From assembly GCA_021234155.1 (NCBI GenBank), contig JAJEKV010000056.1, forward strand, positions 8,756,458 to 8,820,457: a DNA stretch of 64,000 nucleotides, written 5' to 3'. Below the pieces are notes generated by a model. It was not told where the DNA came from and did no database searches. It was given only the letters and a program-made list of their open reading frames with translations. The stretch is from Isoetes taiwanensis (taxonomy: Eukaryota; Streptophyta; Lycopodiopsida; Isoetales; Isoetaceae). How positions within the stretch are numbered: the first letter of the stretch is position 1; each line of letters starts with the position of its first letter. The position numbers and the translations under genes are program-made. Of the stretch, positions 35,539 to 46,205 are shown one piece after another.

Positions 35539-38340
35539 GAAGAAGACCTTCAAATGAGCCTAGGCATATATTTCCCAGATTGGTAGCAGAAATGCTTCGA
35601 AATAAAGAATACGTGTATGTTATTGTTGTAATAAATAGTAAGTTCAACCAGGTTGTTGCTTTTTCATTATTCTTAATATATAATGATAGGATCTAATTCA
35701 ATGCTTGTTGTGTGTGACAAGATTGATGAACCTAGTTATGATTGATGAACTTAAATGTGGTAATTAATAAAGTAGTCTAACTTACAGGATAATGGCTCTC
35801 TCTCTTTCAAGATTCTGGAGCTTGCACATAAGAAGGCTCAGATTGCGCTAATATTTGTAACAACCAGCTTTTATAGCGGCTCAACTAGTGTAATGCTTGG
35901 TGAGGAATACTGGCTTCAAGATTATCTAGAGACATGCTAAAAGCTCATCTGTAGTTTATTGGAAATGGACTTGATTGCATGTTTACTGTAACCACATTTT
36001 TATGCTGCAAATAGGTGCAAAGGAGCTTTGGATGCCTATTGAGGTGCCAACGGTGAATAAGAACACAAACGGCTTTGTTGGGGCTTATGTAGAGTACACA
36101 TGCTGTAAGATCAGAGCAAACTCTCATTTTGTATGACCCAGGTTGGTTAGAAATGGGATAATTGCCCCATGATAAAGGTCTTGTTATTGCATTTTTTTTA
36201 CTCATGGCTATAACTTTTTGTTTCTTGCAAATGCATGGTTTGTCTATATGTGCATTGGATGCAGTTTATTCGTTGTTGAAAGATTGCTGTTCAATGTGAA
36301 TAAATAATGTGCCCATGGTAGTCCTTTTGTTGACAATAACTGTGATCTTATGATGTCTTTATTTATGGCGTATAGAGATGCCTTTTAATTGTTCCATCCC
36401 TTCTATGAAGTTCTTTTATAGATGATGTGAGGAGCTCATTAAAAACTACATGTGCATTGGTTTGCTGTGAAAGGCAACAGATCTGAGAAGAAAACAAGAT
36501 TTCTTTAAGAATAATCACAATTTTCAAATTGGTATCATAGTTCTACTGGACCGTACAACTTCAACCACTTTTTGCCTCCTATTTGCATCTACAATAGCAG
36601 CTCCTGGTGTAAATAATAATTGAGTGACCCTGCAATACAAACAAACATATCAATTGCATTTTGGTGCAACAGTTCAGCATACCAAGTTTTTCAAGGGTAT
36701 ACTTAACAAGCACATTTTGTATGACCCAGGTTGGTTAGAAATGGGATAATTGCCTTAACTCCAGGCTTGGATTCCAGGCGCTTCAACTTCACGGATGCCT
36801 CTGTGGCAAAATCTGTGGGCTTTTTGGATTTGCAAGGCAGTGGTGTATTGGCGTAGTCACTTTAACAGAGGTTCTGAAAATTTTGTTGCACAAAATGTAG
36901 ATCATCGTGTAAACTGTTTGCAGCAAATCTACAGGCAGATCACCTGGCCAGTGCGGCAAAACGGGCAGCAGAGTTCGCACCCAGCGGAATCTTTGACCCA
37001 AATATTGAAGGCCCACCTGCTCACTAAATATCCCTGCAAATACCCCCGATCCGTTTATGGGCGATTCACATGGAGTTTTTTTTTGCCACGGCTGACAACG
37101 CAGCTTAACAGCAGAACCCCAGCTTATCAGCAAAGGCCCCGCATCGCGCCGTGGACGTCGCGCCAGCTGAAACTCCAAAACGGGCTGAAAAAGCTGGATC
37201 AGCACGAAATCAGCCACAGCTGAGATTATCCTTCATGTGATCGCTACATTAATGCCACCCGATTTTTTGCATTTAGAGCAGCGCTTGAAGCGAAGCCGCA
37301 ATGGCGTATGGACCGCCCCGAGACTCAAGACTTGCAACAAGCAAGCAAGCAGTGCAGAAGAGATAAAGCTTGCTTTTTTCAATTGTTCTGGACAATATCG
37401 AGACTGCATTCTAGGTTAGGTTAAACATTGATTTTGCCCATTCTCTGGCCCTTTGTGCTGATGTGCCCGTTTCTGAACATCAGAGTTCTGAATCCCGGAA
37501 CAGTTACTGTGTTACATGTTACAGCTCCCTAAAGATTGCAGTTTTGGAGCTTTGAGCTCCTCATTTTGTCGTTTTGTTAAATATGAAATGCTGAATGCCT
37601 GCACCCTAAAACTAAGCAGTGCCTTGTGTGGCTGAATGCGTGATTGGATTCTTGAAATTTCTGGTAAAAAGCCTTGTTGACTCCAGGAGAACATTGGCTC
37701 CAGGGTCGTCAGCCATGCCGGAAATTGCAGGGGTTTGACTAGAACTATGCCATGCAGGGTTTCTCCATCTTCGCTGAAAATTCCACGATGCATTACCAAG
37801 TGCCCGTCATTCTTTTGCACGATTCAGGTGCCTGTTTTCCATTTTCTCATTCTGATGCATTAGAAAAAAATTGTATACAATGAGCCCTGTTGATCTGAGG
37901 AATTGGGGAAGTCTGGTTGTTCATTTTTGGGGCAAACCCAAGAACAAATTTCAACGCATAGAATGAAGCCGTGGAACTTCATGCAAGGTGAGACTTTTGC
38001 ACTCATTGTTGCTTCTTTCCAGTTGTTTTGCTAACTCTAATATACAACACAAAACAAAACCCCCCTTTCAAACCATTAATAACCCCAAAACCCAAAAAGA
38101 ACCATGAAACGAAACGACAGCAAGAAACATGAAAACACACTCTCGGGCCACCGAAGGGCAACCCTCCGTGCGCAGCACCTTGTTTTTCGTGCTTCTAGTG
38201 TTAATAATACATTGACTGTATCATCCTACATGGACTGTAGCATTGAGGGCTAAACATAATACATATTCTCACATTGACCCTAAAACCTGGAGTGAAGAGA
38301 AAGATATGCTAGATACTACAACCATTTTGCAAATCTCTAC
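35539..38340. other. Intergenic DNA with one exact long direct repeat
   Basis: No supported gene. A GC-richer stretch at 36.79-37.22 kb is open for 142 codons on both strands, but neither translation shows a domain and a start context is lacking. A 42-bp exact direct repeat (36125 and 36713) is annotated separately. Confidence 0.5.
36125..36754 (+). repeat. 42-bp exact direct repeats flanking 546 bp
   Basis: The 42 bases starting CATTTTGTATGACCCAGG occur identically at 36125-36166 and 36713-36754. Flanks on either side differ. The perfect identity in an otherwise decayed region points to a recent duplication event. The enclosed 546 bp carry no recognised feature. Confidence 0.9.
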
Positions 38341-38374
38341 TACTATCAACATGAAAATAGGGATGCAAAATTAC

Positions 38375-39458
38375 CTCTTGTGACAAATGTTAACATACTC
38401 TTTTGGCGTGGGTCAGGTTGATGCTTTGGAGGTCTGCCTCCCATGTTGTGTATCTTATTTTCCTTCTCTCCGCCAGATTCCTTTGCCGCGGCTTTTTGGA
38501 CATGCCTAGATGATTGAATGTGTTGCTTCATGTTAGTTAGCACGGATCCTGTTGGTGGAAATAGTAAGATTGACTTGTTACATAGCTTGCAAGCGATACA
38601 AATGCTGCCCAGATCCATGTAGCCTGCTATACTATCCTTATACAACTCAAAGATAGCACCAGATTGTTCTACAAATGGATTGACATAGTCTAGCAGGGAT
38701 CTCTCCACCATAGCCTTATTCCGCTCAACAATATCCTGTGTGCATTCTTCATTCACAAGATTCTCGATCATATTTAACTCCAGATTACGACGCTGATAAT
38801 TATCATTATGCGCTTTTGTTTTACAATGCCGAGCTGTGAAGTTATACATGGTATCACTACCGCCTTTCCCATAACGCTGATTACACTCAATGCACCATAT
38901 ATAAAATACTGCTCGGCCATTTACATCATCGGACATGAGTTCAAACCTGTCCTGCCTGCCAGTATGCCTCATCTTAGTTGTGTAGAATGTTAGTGCTTTT
39001 CTCCACTTATATAGGTCAGCTTTCGTGGCCAATTTAGACCGCATCTTGCTCTCACATGAGCCACTTGAGGATCTTACTAGGCTGCTATCATTATCAGCCT
39101 TATCATCTCTATTGACCTCTACTACCACACTCTGCAAATTAGATTCTTCTTCTAACTCTTCAATGACTACACGTGGCCTTTTAGAAGGTTGGAAACTAAT
39201 CTGATCAATCTGATCTGTTATCCTTTCCACAACCTCATTGTCCATAACCGTAAACCTCCTTTCTTGTTTCTTTGATAAAGGCAAGTTCCGCTCAGCAAGG
39301 AATATGAAACTGTGCCCCATGAGTTTGTCTAATTCATCAGTCTCAATCTCTTCTCTCAAATCCGCATAAGATGCACCATCTTCCACTCTAACAAACCCAA
39401 TTTCTGTGGAGTCCCCATTGCCAGCATCTAAGCGAACTGAAATTGCATGCTGGTCCAT
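38375..39458 (-). CDS. Protein with two C2-H2 zinc fingers, first exon
   Basis: An ATG-initiated frame of 361 codons up to a splice donor (ACAAGAG then GTAATT) at 38375, so the gene probably continues on the minus strand at lower coordinates. The N-terminal 70 residues are a folded-looking domain of unknown type. Residues about 92-135 are charged and Ser-rich and include a possible nuclear signal SKRPR. Two zinc-finger-like units follow: C189-x2-C192-x18-H211-x5-H217 and C290-x2-C293-x19-H313-x5-H319, a BED-like spacing. GGRPPKHQPDPRQKSML at the end resembles an AT-hook-like basic tail. I do not recognise the family; BED-type fingers are common in transposases and in domesticated derivatives. 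Downstream exons were not identified. Confidence 0.65.
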
Positions 39459-39842
39459 TTTGTGATCTGGCTTCAGATGTTAAAAAATCTGTCAATGGTA
39501 TCACATGTCAGAATTAAGAATACTATGAGTAATATGGTGTCAATAATATGAGTACTTTAAAAACAGAATTTACTTGTGTGCATATAACAGCATCTGTAAC
39601 TTTTATAAAATGTTTATTGTTATAATTCTTGTGAAATAGGGCATGTGCAATATGCCACTTCTCCATTGTTAGGTTTTGCTGGGAGCACTGGAAGTAGAGG
39701 ATGATTATGCAGTAAGAGCTGCTAAGCATGTCACTGCTGGACGAATGGTATGATTCCTATAAAATAAGACATGTGGGTGCTAGAGAAATAGTATGCTAGA
39801 TGTAGTTTTTATAATCCACTCGATTCATCCTTAACATATGGA

Positions 39843-40354
39843 ATCAGTCCATACGTCAACCGTATCCCTCCTACTCTTAAAGGTATGTTCAATGTTCAGT
39901 GCTATGCCTTAGAAGCAATAGAAGCATATTCTTTCTTTTTTGCTCTTGCTTAATCTTTTTATGGATTGGTTTTCCTTATCATTTGATCACCTATGGAAAT
40001 TTACGGATGGATTTTCCTTATCATTTGATCACCTGTAGAAATTTACATTTTGGGCTGTTTTATATGATAGCATTGTCATCGTGTATTTTTTCCTTCCAAA
40101 TGATCTAATTTTATGTCCTTGGAAGTCTAAAGGGTGAAGAAAATTATGAGACGTTTGTCTTCATGGTGGATGCAGGACTTCCTGCAGGATTTTCAACCAA
40201 GGATGTGGATGAGAAGAGCGAATACGCCCAAATTCAAGAAGGCTATAATGACTTCAAACTTCCACATTATCGTGGCCCTAATCCACTTGTGGGCACTCAT
40301 CGTTATGTGTTCAAGTTATATGCTCTGGATACCAAGCTCCATATGGGCAACAAG
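39843..40354 (+). pseudogene. PEBP family (UPF0098/YbhB-like) gene fragment
   Basis: Two exons can be joined in phase. The first ends IPPTLKG at donor AAAG-GTATG (39882), and the second is 40176-40354 after acceptor GATGCAG. The joined product contains LPAGFSTKDVDEKSEYAQI, then GYNDFKLPHYRGPNPLVG and THRYVFKLYALDTKLHMGNK, matching the core of plant phosphatidylethanolamine-binding proteins of the bacterial YbhB/YbcL type. The usual preceding segment (PWTHWVVVNIPP) is damaged, and no exon for the C-terminal strand is visible after the donor at 40354. It is therefore a partial, probably dead copy. A 21-base stretch including this donor is duplicated 100 bases downstream. Confidence 0.7.
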
Positions 40355-40500
40355 GTATAAGGATTTTATTTCAAAAACTGCATATGTGAAACTGTTTTGG
40401 GAAAGGAGATCCATCTCAGATGTTAGATGGACAGTAGGCTCCATATGGGCAACAAGGTAGGACTGCATATGTTACAAACTACATTAGAGAAAAAGATGCA
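40339..40500 (+). repeat. 100-bp diverged tandem duplication over a splice donor
   Basis: CTCCATATGGGCAACAAGGTA occurs at about 40338 and again at about 40439. The following text (CTGCATATG, GAGATCCATCT / AGATGCATCT) is also repeated, so a roughly 100-bp segment including the exon end and 5' splice site of the PEBP fragment was duplicated. Confidence 0.7.
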
Positions 40501-41639
40501 TCTTACATACAAAATTGTTGACTGATGTTTTTGGACTTGAGTGCAGGTTCATTAATTTACCAGGAGCAGGACTTCTTAATATCCCAACCAGGAGCAGGGC
40601 CGCTTAACAGGTTTAAGGTTCAATTCAGATCTGCTTTTGCAGATTCTAAGACCTGCTCCCTACATATATAGACATTTAGCTCTGAGTTTCCATTACTATT
40701 GGATCTATAGTTGGCCAGTCATAAATGGTTTGCATCATTTGGAAATAGCAAGGGAAATAGATCATCGGAACCAAGGTAACATCATATCTTGTTGATTAGG
40801 ATTTGGTTTAAAAAAGACGCAATGTGAAAGATAGTCTTGCAGCTTGGCCTTTATGCTAGTACAGACAAGTGCATTTCAAAATGACTAGATACTTTACAGT
40901 GTGAATGAGCCAGGTTGAAAAATTTGTAGAGTTGGTATGCATAGTCGTTGAATTTGATCAAAAGAGCAGGTTTGTTCTACCATCTTGTCTTAAGCATGCA
41001 GTGGCAGATCCTGTACATTTATAGTTAGCTCGACACACCCAGGACACACCTTTCTCTTCTTTAGGAACGATAACGCTTGCTTTTATGAAGATGATTCTGC
41101 ATTGGATGTGACTATAGGATCCTATGAAACATATGAAGCAAAGCCTAGCAAATCGAAATACTGATAAGAACCTGATTTGGTAGCTTGATCTCATCATCTG
41201 AGAACCCGTGTGCAGTATTTAACATATGTTGCTTCTGAAATCCGAATTTGTGCACTTATTGGTCTAACCAGCAGCAATAATCTTGAATCTTATTGGCCTT
41301 TGTAACAGGAAAAATCAATGCTCATAATCATAGTAACAGAGAATGAACAACTATAAATGCATATATAAGACGTACCTTGGAGCAAGAAGGCACAGCAATG
41401 ACCCTGATATGAGATCTTTGTTTCGGTGAAAAATGGATAATAAAACTTAAACCCAAAATCTGTTGAAGCTCCAAAACTAAAAGGAAAATCTTATACGGCG
41501 TGAGGCAGCTCGAAAGAAGGAGGCCTCTTGGTATACGGTCGAAGCTCGTCAGTGGGGCCACACTCCCCTTCACGTAAGTCTACGAAATTTTTCAAAAAAA
41601 ACTCGTATTTTCACTGACGTATACGTATGCCAAAAACCA
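40501..41639. other. Intergenic DNA, no supported gene
   Basis: No coding exon for the C-terminus of the PEBP fragment was found. Short palindromic words such as GACGTATACGTATGCC near 41617 lie close to the truncated Ty3/gypsy copy and could be LTR or other element remains. Confidence 0.45.
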
Positions 41640-43562
41640 TTAAAAACCCCCTCGACGTGCACGCAGATGAGTTATACGCCTAAAACAGAGTGAACCCCCC
41701 TTAGTCTGAGGATGATAGGCCGTGCTCATGGACAACTTCATCTGAATTGTCGCAAAAAGATCTTGCCAAAAGGCGCTCATGAACTTCGGGTCTCTGTCGG
41801 AGATGATCTCTCTCGGCATGCCATGGAGCCTAAAGATTTCTTTGGTGAAGAGCTTCGCTGTATCCATAGTTGTGTCGGTAGTCCTGCAAGGCACAAAGTG
41901 TGCCATCTTCGACAACTTGTCGACCACAACCATCAAAGCATCTTTCCCTCTTACTGTCCCCGGGAGCCCTGTTATGAAGTCCATACTGATGACTTCCCAC
42001 TTAGCGTTCGGCACCGCTAAAGGTTCCAATGCTCCTGGAATTCGAAGCTGCTCTGCCTTCGTCTGCTGACATAGCTGACACTCTTTGATGTAGCGGGCTA
42101 TCTGCTTCTTCATCCCTGGCCAATAATAGCTACTTCGCACTTTGAAATATGTCTTCATAAATCCTGCGTGGCCAGCTATTGGACTGTTGTGGGTGTTGTG
42201 GAGAATCAACTTTCTCACCCCTGATGATTCCGGCACACACAACTTGTTCTTATGGTACAAAAGGTTACCTTCCTTCTTAAAATTTTTGAAGGTCTCCCTC
42301 TCCTTATCTGTTCTTGCCTCCTTGCACAAGCTTGCCCACACTTCCTTGAAGTCTGCATCTGATGGCAAGGATTCTTTGATCTTCTTCCCAAAGTCGCTGG
42401 AGAGCGTCCAAATTGCATTGCAATGCACTCTTGTTGTCAGGGGATGCCTTGAAAGCGCATCTGCTACCACATTGAGCTTCCCCGGCTTATAGACTATATC
42501 AAAGTCATACTCTTCGAGGAAATCCATCCACCTTCGCTGCCTCAGGTTAAGATGTGGTTGCGTGAATACATATTGGAGACTCTGATGGTCTGTGTCCAGC
42601 TGGAACTTCCTCCCCAACAGGTAGTGCCTCCAAATTCTTAGTGCTCTGACAACTGCAAGCAACTCTTGATCATGGGTCGGGTAGCGCGTTTCGGCGTCGT
42701 TCATCTTCCGAGAATTATAGGCTACTACTCGCTCTTCCTGCATCAGCACTGCACCTGTGGCAATCTTGCTTGCATCTGTTGCCACAAGCTTGTCTTTCTC
42801 TGGGTCTGGCAGGGTCAAGACGGGGGCGGTTGTCAAAGCTTCCTTCAACAATTCGAACCCTGCTTGGGCTTTCTTGTGCCAATGATCTGCCCAATCCTTC
42901 ACTTTCTCCGCCCTCGTCAAATCTGTTAGCGGGGCCGCTATCTTTGCGAAGTTCTTCACAAACTTCCTGTAGTACCCTGCTAGGCCAAGAAAGCTTCTGA
43001 CCTCATGGACATTCTTCGGCGCCGGCCACTGTATGACTACTTCAATCTTGGCAGGATCCGTCGAAATCCCCTCCGCTGAGATTACGTGCCCCAGGTACTC
43101 TACTCTCTCTGTTGCGAAGTGGCACTTCGACAACTTGGCGTACAACTGGTGCCTCCTTAGCTTCTCGAGCACTCTCCTTAGGTGTTGTACGTGTTCCTCC
43201 AGGGATCTGCTATACACCAGAATATCATCAAAGAATACTATCACAAAAGTATCCAAGAACTCCCTGAAAATGTCGTTCATGAGCCTCATGAACGTTGCTG
43301 GGGCGTTCGATAAGCCGAAAGGCATTACCGTGAACTCATAGTGCCCATACCGCGTTTTGAAGGCGGTTTTATGGACTTTTTCTTCCTTTATCCTGATCTG
43401 ATGATAACCTGACCTTAGGTCAATTTTGGAGAAGACTTTTGCCCCTTGGAGCTGATCCATCAAGTCATCCGATCTGGGGAGTGCGTACTTATTCTTGATG
43501 GTGTGCTTGTTTAGCTGCCTGTAATCTATGCACATCCTCAAGCTGCCATCCTTCTTCTTCAC
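41640..43562 (-). pseudogene. Ty3/gypsy RT, RNase H and integrase
   Basis: An almost continuous frame. Reverse transcriptase has [47 protein letters not shown] and the catalytic FFDDIL. RNase H has [13 protein letters not shown] and [11 protein letters not shown]. The integrase zinc region has [19 protein letters not shown] and [13 protein letters not shown], and the integrase core has [10 protein letters not shown] and ISDRDPKF, with the active-site aspartates present, up to STAYHPQT, after which sequence unrelated to pol begins. The glutamate of the DDE triad and the chromodomain are therefore missing. The frame is separated from the upstream gag-protease frame by one base in a seven-T run (seen on the minus strand at about 43562-43569). 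Confidence 0.9.
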
Positions 43563-44986
43563 AAAAAAATGGGTGCCCCAAATGGTGAGACGCTAGGTTT
43601 AATGAAGCCTAGGTCGAGCAACTCTTGCAATTGCTTCTTTAGCTCCGTCAGCTCCTGCGTCGTCATCCTGTACGCAGCCTTGCTCGTCGGCTTCGTTCCT
43701 GGTTCGAGTGCTATTTCACACTCGACTCCCCTATAAGGAGGGAGCTGCTCGATCTCATCTGGGAAGAGATCGTGGAACTCTTTGATCAACTTAGCTATCT
43801 GCTTGGGCAACTTGCTGAGCACCTTGTCTTCCTTGCTTTCTTCTGACTCGGGCTCTTCGATCTCAAGCTTGAAGATATATGCTACCTGCTCACTCTTTAT
43901 GCAATTGAGCAGCCGCTTACTAGACATACACTGCATGATGGGGACAACTTCTTTACCTGTGATCTCTATGATCTTGCCATTGGGTGCTGTGAGGGTCACC
44001 TTCCGCTTTCCACAATCAATGAGGGCTCCTGCTGGACCAAGATACTCCATTCTAATGATTAAATCATACTTTCTAATATTCATTACCTCTGCCCCCATCT
44101 GGATGTTGATTCCTGGCAAATCAATGTCAAAGTTTATCCTCTTGCCTACCGTGTGCCTTACTCCCCCATTTGCTAACACCACTGGTCTCGGCTTGGACTT
44201 CAACGGCTTGAGCTTCAACATCTCGACCATTCTTGGGGATGCAAAGTTGTGGCTACGTCCCGAGTCTATCGGGCTTGTGAAGGATTTGGCCTTAGCCTTT
44301 CCTATTATGGAGATTACCTGATATTGATTCTCTGCTTGTTCTGTATCTATGGCAGCAAAAATGTGACACTCACCCTGAATATAGTCGCGTGCTGCCTCGC
44401 CATCGTCGTCAAACGGAGTGTCCCATCCACCCAACTCCGCTAGCACTGCGCTCATGACGAAGGGGCAGTTCGCTGTTCTGTGTCCCGGCTGGAAGCACCT
44501 GAAGCAAAACTGCTTCTCTATGCACTCCTGCCTCTTCTCCTTGGGCATTGCTTGCAAAAAGGACCGCACTGCTTTGGAGTAGTTCGACCCCTCCTGCTTG
44601 TCCTTGAAGGACACCTGTTTCTTCTCCTGCTGCTTCCCATAGTTGCCACTATATGGAGCCTTTGCTGGACTTGGGCTAGCTGCTCTCGGGCTATAACTCC
44701 CTGTTGCCTTGCCCTTATCCTGATAGTACTGCTATTTCTGCCCATTGTTCTGAGGCCCCGTTCCTTGCAAGCTCACCGCCTTGGATTCTGCCTCTGACAC
44801 TGTCTTGGGGTTGATTGCTCTTACCAACTTCCTTATCTCATCATTCAACCCTTCGATGTATCCTTCCACTGCGTGCCTTTCGCTCAACTTGGGCACATAC
44901 AATCTGAGCTTCATGAATTCCTCTGTGTACTTTTGCACAGACCTGTTGCCCTGCTGCAATCGGTGAAACTGCTGCATCATGTCCAC
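43559..44986 (-). pseudogene. Ty3/gypsy gag and protease
   Basis: The gag part starts within the conserved FHRLQQGNRSVQKYTEEF segment and is interrupted by one TAG (44732) inside a Gln/Ser-rich linker. It resumes with the zinc knuckle CFRCFQPGHRTANC (C-x2-C-x4-H-x4-C), then an aspartic protease with active site DSG in SPIDSGRSHNFAS and the second conserved block DLIIRMEYLG. The end [15 protein letters not shown] is the usual start of reverse transcriptase, where the frame is lost in a T-run. The N-terminal half of gag is absent. Confidence 0.85.
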
Positions 44987-44990
44987 TTAT

Positions 44991-45570
44991 GTTCCCGTGG
45001 TACATAATGGCGCTTGAAAGCCTATTGGTTAGACGAGCTTGCATAATTTGAGGGCAGTGTTTAAGCACAAACAACTGTGAATTTATGGGGTACTTATTCG
45101 CCAATTGAATCTACATGAACTTCCACTCACACCTTTCAAAAATTATGTTATTAAAGGTAAGAAAACATGGTATCATTATGGGGACAAAATGGATAGGGCT
45201 AGTGAGAGGTATATGCTCTATAAAATTGGTCTAAAATTGGTCTACTTATGGACCATAAATGGTTCATGGTTAATTATATTCGTATCTTTCAAATAATACG
45301 TTATTTCAATATGAAAATAGAGAGTGATATTGCAAAGGAAGACCCGCATTCATGAAAAATATAGTGTACATGAAAGATGACCTACTTATAATATTATCCT
45401 ACTAAAACTCTAATAGTTTGTAGCAGCAATGGATATACCAGTTTTATATTAGTAAAAAATAACCATGTTTCTCTGTATGTTTTTGCGAGAAAGCTACACA
45501 ATACATAAGGGACCTATATATATGTCCCTTGTCCCATGGATGTAGACCCCTTAGCCTCCTCAGCAGCAGA
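44991..45570. other. Intergenic DNA between TE fragments
   Basis: AT-rich sequence with no gene signal, separating the gag end of the Ty3/gypsy copy (-) from the acidic ORF (+). No LTR boundary or target duplication could be recognised here. Confidence 0.45.
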
Positions 45571-45581
45571 TCAGCTCCTTT

Positions 45582-46205
45582 TTGCAGTATCAACATGAGC
45601 AAGAAGGAAGAGCCGAAGACGAGGACTCTGATGACGAGGACTACGTCGAGCTCGACCCAGAAGAAGAGCGGCAGCTAGCAGAGCAGGAGTTACGGGACTT
45701 TGAACGGGACCGGCAGACCCTCAGGATCGCTCCCCCTCTCGGGCTAGGTATCACAAGCCTAGTCCCCATCATCATCGACGGTCAGGAATACCTGCTCCTC
45801 AACGACATCCAGAACCTCCCCAAATGCAGAGACAGGGAGTACCGACTCGACGAGTTGCTGCATCTTCTGCGGCAACAACCAGATCTGGATGATTTCATCG
45901 TCCGGGGAGTTTCCAACTTCCCAATTCAGGTAAGAGAAGCCGACACCTATACCGGGGAGTCGACTTCAGACATGCAAGCCTACAGCAACATCCGGCAATT
46001 AATGGAAGCTCGGGACCTGCCGACTGAAGAGGAGTTCTACACCATCCAAGAACGGATGGGGATCCGTGGCAAGACCACGAACATTTTGATGCCGAGCTCT
46101 TCGACACCAGCCCCCACAGAGAGAAGAGGCGAGATCGACCTCAGGCGAATCTCATCGACAGTCAGAGACTACAGAGAGTTCACAGCAAATGTGTACACGC
46201 TCTAA
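45582..46205 (+). CDS. Unknown acidic protein, family A, second member (partial)
   Basis: A 207-codon frame opening at a good acceptor (CTCCTTTTTGCAG, 45588) without an in-frame ATG, so it is probably an internal or last exon. The first 50 residues are very acidic (DEDSDDEDYVELDPEEER). The block VPIIIDGQEYLLLNDI follows, then RQLMEARDLPTEEEFYTI, matching the order and spacing of the 21.3-kb frame (SIILLNNQEYLILEDI, then RQFIMTDDPQPPEEQF). The last six or so codons appear to be antisense to the neighbouring minus-strand transposon gene, so the original 3' end was lost at a junction near 46186. Function unknown. Both family members sit next to Ty3/gypsy DNA, here in opposite orientation. Confidence 0.5.
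   Translation: MQYQHEQEGRAEDEDSDDEDYVELDPEEERQLAEQELRDFERDRQTLRIAPPLGLGITSLVPIIIDGQEYLLLNDIQNLPKCRDREYRLDELLHLLRQQPDLDDFIVRGVSNFPIQVREADTYTGESTSDMQAYSNIRQLMEARDLPTEEEFYTIQERMGIRGKTTNILMPSSSTPAPTERRGEIDLRRISSTVRDYREFTANVYTL

Larger units (their letters stand above)
41640..44990 (-). mobile_element. Ty3/gypsy chromovirus-type copy, truncated at both ends
   Basis: Gag, CCHC knuckle, protease, reverse transcriptase, RNase H and integrase run on the minus strand with only one in-frame stop and one single-base frameshift, so this copy is much younger than the one at 0.5-3 kb. It closely parallels the defective copy at 23.7-28.5 kb in the shared RNase H and integrase region. The left end starts inside gag (44990), and the right end breaks off in integrase directly after STAYHPQT. 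The next bases (CTAAGGGGGG) resemble the family's polypurine tract, which suggests a deletion joining integrase to the 3' non-coding end. No complete LTR was identified. Confidence 0.88.

Noticed and set aside
36789-37223. 142-codon open frames on both strands at the same place
   Set aside because: Neither has a domain or a splice context; a chance open region in GC-richer DNA is the simpler reading.
41712-44966. Plus-strand frames of 60-180 codons opposite the Ty3/gypsy pol
   Set aside because: They are antisense shadows of the minus-strand gag-pol.
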